Shown in pieces: positions 1 through 6,591 of a stretch of 24,245 nt of DNA (the stretch's first letter is position 1; each line of letters starts with the position of its first letter). Source of the stretch: an uncultured Clostridia bacterium (lineage in GTDB: Bacteria > Bacillota > Clostridia > Oscillospirales > CAG-272); contig CALAXC010000191.1 in NCBI GenBank assembly GCA_937894775.1, positions 1 to 24,245 on the forward strand, written 5' to 3'. The translations under genes were made by a program, and so were the position numbers. Below the pieces are notes generated by a model. The model was not told where the DNA came from. It searched no databases and worked only from the letters and a program-made list of their open reading frames with translations.

Positions 1-227
1 CGATGGAGTATTTCGCACTCTGCGGAGTGCGCCTCAGGGCGTCGCCCTGAGAACCCACCACCTTTTGAAAAAGGTGGACGAAAACTTTTCTGAATTGCTC
101 TTTGCGAGATGTACAAAGTGCCCGACCGCATTGTTTGGTCGGGCTATATGTGTGCGTTATTGGTTGTCGGCTCAGCCGACTTTGAAAAAAAACTTGACCA
201 AAAACTTTCCAGCTGGGAAAGTGCATA
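1..227. repeat. Gene-free left edge: chain of small palindromes
   Basis: I see no credible gene here. The stretch is built from short perfect hairpins: GCACTC/GAGTGC (15-20/25-30), TCAGGGC/GCCCTGA (34-40/44-50), CCACCTT/AAGGTGG (58-64/71-77), GCCCGACC/GGTCGGGC (120-127/137-144) and GTCGGC/GCCGAC (165-170/174-179). This chaining of palindromes is typical of interspersed non-coding repeat families in gut Clostridia. The only open frame (109-297) has no convincing ribosome-binding site and runs into the real gene on the other strand. Confidence 0.6.
204..222 (-). terminator. Probable intrinsic terminator of the ATPase gene
   Basis: A 7-bp stem (ACTTTCC/GGAAAGT, loop of 5) lies 6 nt past the stop of the ATPase gene. 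Read on the minus strand it is followed by a short T-rich run. The position and shape fit a rho-independent terminator, though the T-tract is short and interrupted. Confidence 0.5.
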
Positions 228-1313
228 CTATATGATCTCATCAATAAATTTATCGGTAAACCGCTCAAGTGCGGCAAAATCCATACTCTCTTTATAAATA
301 TTCTCAAGTGCAAAATGCATTTCTCCCGCTATTTCAAGCTCTTTCGTTGCAGCATCTATCAACGAACACGATATTCTCTTTGCGTTTCTGTATCTCGCAC
401 AAACCTTTTTCTTTTCTCCTTTATCAATTCGTGAAAAAGGAAGTATGCGTCTTAACGAAACGTTTTTTTCATTTTCCCATCTGTCTTCCGAAAGCAAAAA
501 TACCAGACCTGCATTTTCTATATACACTCCGTCGGGAAGCTCAGCGTTTAACGGATCATAAGACACTCTTATATGATTTTTATTCTCCCTTGCAAGCGCA
601 CAGATTTCGGAAAGCAATAAGCTTCCGATTCCGTAATGCTCGGTAATATATACTTTTTGAAAAGAATTTTTTTCATAAGAATCAAGATAGCTCTTTCCCG
701 ACATTCCAATAGCTCTCAGTATTCCCGTCTTACATAAATATTCCCCATCGCTCAAAGCTCTGCCGAAAAGCCTTTTCGCAAGAGCTTTAAGTCTTTTTTG
801 ATCTATGTAAGGATAAATTATATCCCGCGCCGCAAGATCACTCTGCATAGCAGCTCCAAGAAATCTATAAGCACGCGCATAAGAATCCTTCTTTGCCTTA
901 GAAAAACGCTCTATCTCATCGACTCTCTCCCTAAGCCGATCTGTATTCCAAAAAGCACCGAGATCTATCAAGCTATCCTTAGCGCCCACAAGCTCCGCCT
1001 CTTCAGAATGAGGTGCTGTAGAATCAATAATAGCAACGGTTTTATTTATTATTATTCCGTCAAGAGAAGAAGGATCTGAAGAGCAACGGTAATATTCCAC
1101 AAGATCACCCTTCCCCTCCGCCGCCACAGCTACTCTCCTCATAAAGGTACTCTTTCCCGTTCCGGGACCGCCCTTTATAAGATATCTCCGTTTTATAGAA
1201 TCGGAATTAAATATTTCACCGTAAAAAGAAGTAAAGCCCTTTCCACTGTTTGCGGCGGCAAAAAGCTCGGGTTTATCTGTTGTAATTATTTTTTCTTTTT
1301 TCATTTTTCTCAT
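228..1313 (-). CDS. P-loop ATPase of unknown role, PRK06851-like
   Basis: A 361-residue predicted cytoplasmic P-loop protein. The Walker A motif GGPGTGKS is at residues 48-55, followed by a signature around residues 74-88 (YYRCSSDPSSLDG) and a Walker-B-like AIIDSTAPH near residues 93-101. This combination is what I recognise from the PRK06851 family of Clostridia/Bacilli, whose biochemical function is unknown; family proteins are often longer because the domain is duplicated, so this looks like a single-unit version. There is no signal peptide or membrane segment. ATG 1313 is preceded by AAGGGGG at good spacing, and a second in-frame ATG at 1304 is less well placed. The gene directly follows spoIIIAH, which suggests, without proving, a link to sporulation. 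The ribosome-binding site sits in the 3' arm of a terminator-like hairpin, so expression may be attenuated or may depend on readthrough. Confidence 0.75.
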   Translation of the reverse strand: MRKMKKEKIITTDKPELFAAANSGKGFTSFYGEIFNSDSIKRRYLIKGGPGTGKSTFMRRVAVAAEGKGDLVEYYRCSSDPSSLDGIIINKTVAIIDSTAPHSEEAELVGAKDSLIDLGAFWNTDRLRERVDEIERFSKAKKDSYARAYRFLGAAMQSDLAARDIIYPYIDQKRLKALAKRLFGRALSDGEYLCKTGILRAIGMSGKSYLDSYEKNSFQKVYITEHYGIGSLLLSEICALARENKNHIRVSYDPLNAELPDGVYIENAGLVFLLSEDRWENEKNVSLRRILPFSRIDKGEKKKVCARYRNAKRISCSLIDAATKELEIAGEMHFALENIYKESMDFAALERFTDKFIDEII

Positions 1314-1318
1314 AAAAA

Positions 1319-1367
1319 ATCCCCCTTACATATATCTGCATTAAAAATATATGCAATAAAGGGGGAT
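1319..1367 (-). terminator. Terminator-like hairpin that contains the RBS of the ATPase gene
   Basis: Immediately after the spoIIIAH stop, ATCCCCCTT (1359-1367 on the minus strand) pairs with AAGGGGGAT (1319-1327), and the minus strand continues with a run of T up to the ATG at 1313. An inner palindrome, TGCAT/ATGCA, lies in the loop. It has the form of an intrinsic terminator for the spoIIIA operon, yet its 3' arm is also the Shine-Dalgarno sequence of the next gene. Confidence 0.6.
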
Positions 1368-1375
1368 CTTGCTAT

Positions 1376-1945
1376 CTATCTCTGAATTATTTTTATATTA
1401 ACAGGTGAAATTCCCGCCTGCTCATAAACGATCTCGTTTATCTGTGATATCTGCGCCGCCTGAAGTCCGTCGCTCTTAACAACGATACTTGCGCTTTCAT
1501 CTTTGATCACAGCAACACACTCAGCAAAGCCTTTAGCCTCGATAAGTGTTTCGATATTAGCCTCGCACTCCATTATCTTGGCAATAGCCGTGATCTCTGC
1601 AAGAGCTTCGCTTTTTGCCTCTTCTGAAGACGCGTCGTTATCCACTACGCCCTGAAGTACCTCAAGAGCTTCATCTCGTGTGCGCTTACGATCAAGCTCA
1701 ACACTCGAAAAATATGTATCAACGCTGCTGTCGGTTTCCTTTGGCTTTTCGGTTTCGGAATTAACGTCTTGCATTCCCGCGCCCTGACTGTAATCGAAGC
1801 CCTTATCATCCGAACGGTTATACACCGCAATGCCTATTATAAGAGCAACCGCAACTACAGCAAACGAACCGACGACTATAAGATTTTTCTTACCTATTTT
1901 AGAGAAAAAACCGCCGATTCTTTCTTTAAAAGATTCTTTTTTCAT
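1376..1945 (-). CDS. spoIIIAH: SpoIIIAH, stage III sporulation channel protein
   Basis: A 189-residue protein with a cytoplasmic N-terminus, one membrane helix (about residues 22-43), an acidic Ser/Glu linker and an extracytoplasmic alpha/beta domain in its second half (ESASIVVKSDG region near 150). In known spore-formers SpoIIIAH is made in the mother cell. Its YscJ/FliF-like domain binds forespore SpoIIQ across the intermembrane space to form the feeding channel. It is the last spoIIIA gene here, as is usual. A strong RBS (GGAGGAGAA) precedes ATG 1945. No SpoIIQ gene is present in the window. Confidence 0.93.
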   Translation of the reverse strand: MKKESFKERIGGFFSKIGKKNLIVVGSFAVVAVALIIGIAVYNRSDDKGFDYSQGAGMQDVNSETEKPKETDSSVDTYFSSVELDRKRTRDEALEVLQGVVDNDASSEEAKSEALAEITAIAKIMECEANIETLIEAKGFAECVAVIKDESASIVVKSDGLQAAQISQINEIVYEQAGISPVNIKIIQR

Positions 1946-2013
1946 AAAAATTCTCCTCCGAAATTTCTTTTTTACTACGCTACATATATATTTTCAAAAA
2001 ACAAAAAATATAC

Positions 2014-2508
2014 CTAAGAACCGACAACAAATATTTTATTTGCGCTAAGATTAAAAGTCGAAGAAACAAGAGAAACTATCTTATTCTTTATAACATAACT
2101 GTCGCCGCCGTGACAAACGATACCTATTCCCGCAATTTCGGGATATGTATACCCCTCGATTATTGCCTGCTCGTCAGAACCGCTGCCAACAACCACCATT
2201 TGATTTTTAGATGCACTGTTTGAAGATTGACTGTCGAAAGCATATATAGCTTTATAGCCGCCCTTTAAAGTAACGACTGCATAAGTTCCACTCACACCAT
2301 CTATTCGGTTGCAAAGCTCTTCAATACGTTCCTCAAGCATTTCAGAATAAGCATCGGGATCGAGCGATTCAATGCCTGTCTTTGCTTGAGTTTCTTTTTT
2401 CTCTGTTCCTGAAGCTATCAAAAGCAACAAAATTCCAAGAGCGAAAAGCGCAATAAAAAAGTATAGCTTTTTTGCTTTTAAAATATTATGTATTGCATTT
2501 TTCGACAT
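2014..2508 (-). CDS. spoIIIAG: SpoIIIAG, stage III sporulation channel ring protein
   Basis: About 164 residues with a single N-terminal membrane helix (about residues 15-35) and an extracytoplasmic region. Family members form large secretin-like oligomeric rings in the space between mother cell and forespore. The segment from about residue 55 onward (EERIEELCNRIDGV... TYAVVTLKGG) matches the typical ring-building motif domain of SpoIIIAG. I chose ATG 2508 over the in-frame GTG at 2520 because a GAGAGTGAT Shine-Dalgarno-like stretch overlaps the GTG and is spaced for the ATG. It lies between spoIIIAF and spoIIIAH in the canonical order. Confidence 0.92.
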   Translation of the reverse strand: MSKNAIHNILKAKKLYFFIALFALGILLLLIASGTEKKETQAKTGIESLDPDAYSEMLEERIEELCNRIDGVSGTYAVVTLKGGYKAIYAFDSQSSNSASKNQMVVVGSGSDEQAIIEGYTYPEIAGIGIVCHGGDSYVIKNKIVSLVSSTFNLSANKIFVVGS

Positions 2509-2573
2509 ATTTTTTATCACTCTCTTTCTTTATATTATCAATATTTTCAAAAAATAATTTGTATTTTTTATCA

Positions 2574-3059
2574 TTATTTATAAATAAACTCCACGGGAAC
2601 CTCAAAATAAGAATAACATATTTTTTCTATTTCATCGGGATCTGCCGAATATCCTGAAGGATATAATATCACCAAAATATTATCTATGTAAAATCCGTCA
2701 CTTTTTTCTTCAATATTTATATTAATATCAAAATCGTTATATTTTGCTATTTTTTCCGCTATTATGGAGCTTTTTAAATTTTCTTCAGCATTTTTTACAG
2801 CAGCAAAATTCAAAGAATTATTGTAAATTTCGACATTATTTTCATCTATTTCTCCAGACACCTCGAAAGCATCGGATATGCTTTTTGCAAGCTCTTCTCC
2901 GTCACCAAAAAGAGAAAACACGGGAAGCACTACACATATCACTCCGCAAAGACCGCAAAGCAGACGGATATAGCTTTTACTCACGCCTTGCGGGGTCAAA
3001 GACATTACAGCGGCAGAAACAAAAGAAACTATGATAAGCCCTAAAAAATATCCACTCAT
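2574..3059 (-). CDS. spoIIIAF: SpoIIIAF, stage III sporulation protein
   Basis: About 161 residues with two N-terminal membrane helices (roughly residues 4-22 and 33-52) and an extracytoplasmic C-terminal domain rich in Asn, Ile and Asp. This matches SpoIIIAF, a membrane component of the SpoIIIA-SpoIIQ complex. The frame is open up to a TTG at 3089 that would overlap spoIIIAE, but ATG 3059 has a clear AGGGGGAAG Shine-Dalgarno and leaves a 13-nt gap to the spoIIIAE stop, so I use 3059. The coding sequence is more AT-rich than its upstream neighbours. Confidence 0.9.
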   Translation of the reverse strand: MSGYFLGLIIVSFVSAAVMSLTPQGVSKSYIRLLCGLCGVICVVLPVFSLFGDGEELAKSISDAFEVSGEIDENNVEIYNNSLNFAAVKNAEENLKSSIIAEKIAKYNDFDININIEEKSDGFYIDNILVILYPSGYSADPDEIEKICYSYFEVPVEFIYK

Positions 3060-3072
3060 AAAAAGCTTCCCC

Positions 3073-4206
3073 CTACGCCACAGCGACAACAGTTTTTATA
3101 AATATGCAGAGTGCAAGAACAAACATCATTCCCACTCCCACAACTACAGCAAGCATAGAACCGTAGGCATCCGAAAAGGACGCGAGAAGCTTTGCTTCTT
3201 CACCGCACCCTATTATATCGGCAAAAGCCGAGCATACCGAAAAAACAAACCTTGTAAGAATAATAGATAACACCATAGGCAAAGTAAGAAGCGCTATTAT
3301 AATTATCCCTCCTATCCCGAATATACCCTTGAGATAGACCACGCTGCTCGCAACGGTACGAAGCGCCTCACCGAGATTTCCGCCGACTATCGGAATAACT
3401 GTATTCGTAACCAGCCTTCCCGTTCTTGCTGTCACGCTATCAGCTGCCGCAGTAAGGGTTGTTTGTGCGGCAAGCGCCGAAAGGAGGACCGTCATCGTAA
3501 GTCCAAGAAAAAATCCGTATATTTTTTTAACCGTACCAACGATCCTACCTGTTTTAAGCTCTGTACATAAAACATCACAAAATCCGAGCATTATAAGAAG
3601 CGCCGAGATGGGTATTGCGCTTGCCGCCCAAAGCTTTTCAAAAACGTTAAGAAAGCAATATAACGTAGCGCTCCCCGCAGTAGCAGTCGTAACGTTGCCA
3701 CCAAGTGCCCAGATACTTGCTGTAACGGGTATCATTCCGTTTATAAAAACAGCTATCCTCTCAAAAAATATTTCAAGCCTTGAAAAATGCGAATAAAAAA
3801 TATATCCTACCGAGCAAAAAATAGCACCGAGCGAACAAAATCGCATCACACTTTTCAAAGCGGCGCTTTCGCTCTGCCCCGCTACGGTATTAAGAACAGC
3901 CGAGATTATAAGGATACCCGCAACAAGAAGCAAAAGCTTGTACGAGCTTTCAAGCTCGACTCCCGTAAGCTCTAATATCACGTTTGCTATATAAGACGGC
4001 TCCGTCATTTTTTCAACCGAGTCGGAAAAGTTTTTTTGCTCGGATAAAGATCCGAGATCAAAATATTCCTCAGCCTCGGGCGGTACAGAATCGACAAATC
4101 CATTCCATTCGGCATCGGGGATCCCGATATTTTCTTCGGCAGATACGCAGAGTGGCGAAAAAAAGATACTAAGAACAACAAAGAGCCATATGATCCTTCT
4201 ACGCAT
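3073..4206 (-). CDS. spoIIIAE: SpoIIIAE, polytopic membrane protein of the sporulation channel
   Basis: A 377-residue protein with an N-terminal signal peptide (about residues 1-23, SPLCVSA then EE), a short soluble section and then six or more hydrophobic helices to the C-terminus. This is the standard architecture of SpoIIIAE, the largest membrane protein of the complex and the one thought to have transporter-like character. A strong GGAGG lies 6 nt before ATG 4206. The gene sits 12 nt after spoIIIAD, so the two are surely co-transcribed. Confidence 0.93.
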   Translation of the reverse strand: MRRRIIWLFVVLSIFFSPLCVSAEENIGIPDAEWNGFVDSVPPEAEEYFDLGSLSEQKNFSDSVEKMTEPSYIANVILELTGVELESSYKLLLLVAGILIISAVLNTVAGQSESAALKSVMRFCSLGAIFCSVGYIFYSHFSRLEIFFERIAVFINGMIPVTASIWALGGNVTTATAGSATLYCFLNVFEKLWAASAIPISALLIMLGFCDVLCTELKTGRIVGTVKKIYGFFLGLTMTVLLSALAAQTTLTAAADSVTARTGRLVTNTVIPIVGGNLGEALRTVASSVVYLKGIFGIGGIIIIALLTLPMVLSIILTRFVFSVCSAFADIIGCGEEAKLLASFSDAYGSMLAVVVGVGMMFVLALCIFIKTVVAVA

Positions 4207-4218
4207 TTTTCGCCTCCG

Positions 4219-4629
4219 TCAGGAAGTCCTGCCGAGTATTCCTGCGGCAAACTCAAGTATCTTAGCAAGTATCGGTAAGGAAAGCGAAAATATAACAACT
4301 CCCGCAACCGCCTCCACACCCTGAGCTATTCCGTTTTCTCCACACTCCCGACAGACATCCGAGCACAGCCTTCCTATCAACGCGATACCGAGTGCCTTAA
4401 GCATCACGCCTATAACCTCCTTTACAACAGGAGCTAAATTATCGATCGAAAAAAATATTTCTTTAAGCGCATCGATTCCCGACGAAAGCTCAAAAAGAAA
4501 AAATCCAAAAAGTAAAATAACCGCACATATCTTTACAAAAGGCGAAAGCGGGCTTCCAAATCCCTTAAGAACCGACAGCGCGATAAGCGCTATCAGAGCT
4601 ATGCCAACAGCACGAAATAAAATATTCAT
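4219..4629 (-). CDS. spoIIIAD: SpoIIIAD, membrane protein of the sporulation channel
   Basis: A 136-residue protein with four hydrophobic stretches (about residues 1-20, 28-47, 68-88 and 106-130). SpoIIIAD and SpoIIIAC are related small membrane proteins of the channel's base. The start ATG overlaps the spoIIIAC stop codon by one base (TGATG), an arrangement that favours coupled translation. The length is normal for the family. Confidence 0.92.
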   Translation of the reverse strand: MNILFRAVGIALIALIALSVLKGFGSPLSPFVKICAVILLFGFFLFELSSGIDALKEIFFSIDNLAPVVKEVIGVMLKALGIALIGRLCSDVCRECGENGIAQGVEAVAGVVIFSLSLPILAKILEFAAGILGRTS

Positions 4630-4823
4630 CAGAATTCAAAAACCGTTCTTACGCTTTCTATAAGCGAGCCTATCTCGTCGACAAGCATAAGCATTACCAC
4701 AATTATCCCCGCTACGGTCAGCATCATAGCCTGCTCGTCCTTTCCGCTTTTTGAAAGTATCGAAGAAACGATCGAAATAAGTATTCCTATTCCCGCGATC
4801 TTAAGTATAAGTCCTATATCCAT
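4629..4823 (-). CDS. spoIIIAC: SpoIIIAC, small membrane protein of the sporulation channel
   Basis: A 64-residue protein with two membrane helices (about residues 3-22 and 30-50) separated by a SKSGKDEQ loop. Its size, topology and position between spoIIIAB and spoIIIAD are those of SpoIIIAC. A GGAAGGG Shine-Dalgarno precedes ATG 4823. Confidence 0.92.
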   Translation of the reverse strand: MDIGLILKIAGIGILISIVSSILSKSGKDEQAMMLTVAGIIVVMLMLVDEIGSLIESVRTVFEF

Positions 4824-4843
4824 ATTTTCCCTTCCTACCTACG

Positions 4844-5320
4844 TCATATCAACAGTATTATTATCGCAAGAGCTGTGCTCAGCGCAACTGTGATTATAAG
4901 TTTTTTCTTCTTCTGCGACTCCTTATAAAGCTTTTGCTCTCTTGATCTTATTTTTTCAAGATAAGAGGAACACCGCAAGACCTCGTCAGCGCGGTAGCTT
5001 TTACCAAAATCCTTTGCAAATGACAATATCAGCTCCTTTGATTCCTTATCATAGATATCGCAATTTTCGGCGAGCTCACCGAAGGAAACGGGTAACTTTT
5101 TCAAAGAATAACCGCAATTTTTTATCAGCTCGGTATCGATTCCCGACAATATTTCACCCGCGGGCATCGAGTAACAATCGATCATATTTTTTGTATATTC
5201 AATCAAAGTTCTCAAGGCGCTTACGTTTTTCAGGGAGCGTTCGATATTTTCAAAGGAATAAGCAACGCAAAAAAACGCCCCGAAAATAATCAATACCGCT
5301 CCTATGAGCTTCAACACCAT
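4844..5320 (-). CDS. spoIIIAB: SpoIIIAB, sporulation channel protein
   Basis: About 158 residues. One N-terminal helix (about residues 3-21), a helical soluble region and a C-terminal hydrophobic helix (about residues 142-158) preceded by a KKKK stretch match SpoIIIAB, which resembles type II secretion GspF-like membrane proteins. A TTG at 5338 is in frame, but ATG 5320 has GGGAGG 10 nt upstream and is the better start. It overlaps the 3' end of spoIIIAA by 10 nt, consistent with translational coupling. Confidence 0.9.
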   Translation of the reverse strand: MVLKLIGAVLIIFGAFFCVAYSFENIERSLKNVSALRTLIEYTKNMIDCYSMPAGEILSGIDTELIKNCGYSLKKLPVSFGELAENCDIYDKESKELILSFAKDFGKSYRADEVLRCSSYLEKIRSREQKLYKESQKKKKLIITVALSTALAIIILLI

Positions 5321-6285
5321 CTTTGAGCGTCCTCCCAACCGTATGGCGAAATATCATATCCACCAAAAGCATTCTGTGACAAAGAAATATAAGCACCGAA
5401 TACCCTCGCTTTATGAAGCTCGGATATAGACGGACGCCGCATAAGAGATGCAATATCATTTCCGTGCGCGCTTGCGATAAGAGGAACTCCGCAATTTTGC
5501 GCATCTATTATCGCTCCTGCCTCATCTTTTCCGCCGATCTCGTCGCATATTATAACACTCGGATTCATAAAAAAGGTCGCTATCCGTATTCCCTCAGCCT
5601 TAGGATAGCCGAGAAGAAGATCTATAGAAAGCATATCATTTTTAGGCAAAAAGGAAAGCTCCTCTCTCGTGTCGACCACAGCGACACGCATCCCCTGCTT
5701 ACCGTAAGCCAGAGCATAGGCAAGTGCGCGTAAGCAGGTCGTCTTTCCTACCGAAGGGCGTGAAAAGATAAGTACTCCTTCCCCCGCATCTATCCTTTTT
5801 TTCACGGTTTGAATAAGTCTGTCATTAAAAACAAGATCTTTCCGAGGAATACGGATATTCATAGAGGTGATTCCGTGAACACCGATTATCCTCTTTCCCT
5901 CTACAGTAGCGCGTCCGCAAATACCTACGCGAATTCCGTCAGAAAGCGCTATATAACCGTTTGAAATGCTTTCACTGTAAGCATAAAGAGAACCGTCGCA
6001 TATTCTTCTGAAAATAGCTTCAATATCTTCCGGAAAGGTAAGCGAAGAAGACAATATATTCCTTTTGCGCGAGGCGTTACCAACCAGAAAAGAAACGTAT
6101 CTTCCGCGACGTATACGTATCTCTTCAAGCGCCTCACCTTCAGACCGCTGAGAAACAAACGAGCTTCTGAGTTCAAAATAAAGCTTGTCCGAAAATACGC
6201 TCCTTAGGCTTTCAGGAAAGAGATCGCCATCGTTTTGCGTAAAATTTCGGCTGTAGGCAGCTCGATTTTTAAGCGCTATATCCAT
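5311..6285 (-). CDS. spoIIIAA: SpoIIIAA, ATPase of the sporulation channel
   Basis: A 324-residue AAA-type ATPase related to type II/IV secretion motor ATPases, first gene of the spoIIIA operon. It is thought to energise the mother-cell-to-forespore channel from the cytoplasmic face. The phosphate-binding loop reads SRPSVGKTT at residues 175-183, so the first glycine of the classical GxxxxGKT motif is a serine. The Walker B segment is VIICDEIGG at 244-252. The sensor-like ASAHG at 271-275 is intact. The conserved SDGIRVGICGRA segment sits at 115-126. Length is normal for the family. AGGAGGT lies 8 nt before ATG 6285, and a sigma-E-like promoter lies upstream. Confidence 0.94.
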   Translation of the reverse strand: MDIALKNRAAYSRNFTQNDGDLFPESLRSVFSDKLYFELRSSFVSQRSEGEALEEIRIRRGRYVSFLVGNASRKRNILSSSLTFPEDIEAIFRRICDGSLYAYSESISNGYIALSDGIRVGICGRATVEGKRIIGVHGITSMNIRIPRKDLVFNDRLIQTVKKRIDAGEGVLIFSRPSVGKTTCLRALAYALAYGKQGMRVAVVDTREELSFLPKNDMLSIDLLLGYPKAEGIRIATFFMNPSVIICDEIGGKDEAGAIIDAQNCGVPLIASAHGNDIASLMRRPSISELHKARVFGAYISLSQNAFGGYDISPYGWEDAQRWC

Positions 6286-6327
6286 TACTTTTTACCTCCT
6301 GACCGTTCAAAAAATCAAATCTGCTAA

Positions 6328-6355
6328 AATATATGCGCCAAAAATAAAAATATAC
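6328..6355 (-). promoter_or_regulatory. Sigma-E-like promoter of the spoIIIA operon
   Basis: On the minus strand GTATATT (6349-6355), 13 nt, then CATATATT (6328-6335). This resembles the sporulation sigma-E consensus (ATATT with a 13-15 nt spacer to CATACAnT); the -10 matches 6 of 8 bases. It lies 43 nt upstream of spoIIIAA. In B. subtilis the spoIIIA operon is sigma-E dependent, which fits. Confidence 0.6.
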
Positions 6356-6443
6356 CTCGATGTGCTCCGAAAATGACTTTTATTTTTGATATTTTAACAG
6401 TCGGAAAACAGCTGATTTCAAAATAGACTGTTTTTCACCATTT

Positions 6444-6467
6444 TTCAACACAAGATGTTGTGCTGAA
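6444..6467. promoter_or_regulatory. Operator-like inverted repeat in the divergent promoter region
   Basis: TTCAACACAA (6444-6453) and TTGTGCTGAA (6458-6467) form a 10-bp inverted repeat with one mismatch around GATG, and outer CACC/GGTG (6436-6439/6468-6471) extend it. It lies between the sigma-E-like promoter of spoIIIAA and the sigma-A-like promoter of the next plus-strand gene. It could bind a dimeric regulator or simply fold as RNA; the sequence does not decide. Confidence 0.35.
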
Positions 6468-6513
6468 GGTGATGTTATTTACATTTTGTTAATATTTTTT
6501 TGTAAAATATATA

Positions 6514-6542
6514 TTGCAGAAGATATAACAATATGATATAAT
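6514..6542 (+). promoter_or_regulatory. Sigma-A-like promoter of the propeller-like membrane protein gene
   Basis: TTGCAG (6514-6519), a 17-nt spacer and a perfect TATAAT (6537-6542). The start codon follows about 50 nt downstream. This suggests vegetative expression, in contrast to the divergent spoIIIA operon. Confidence 0.7.
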
Positions 6543-6591
6543 ATATTATAATAGTTTAATTATACAGTTTACATATATCGTGGAGGTAATT

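Noticed and set aside
109..297. 62-residue plus-strand frame at the left edge
   Set aside because: It crosses several palindromes and overlaps the 3' end of the ATPase gene; no supporting RBS.
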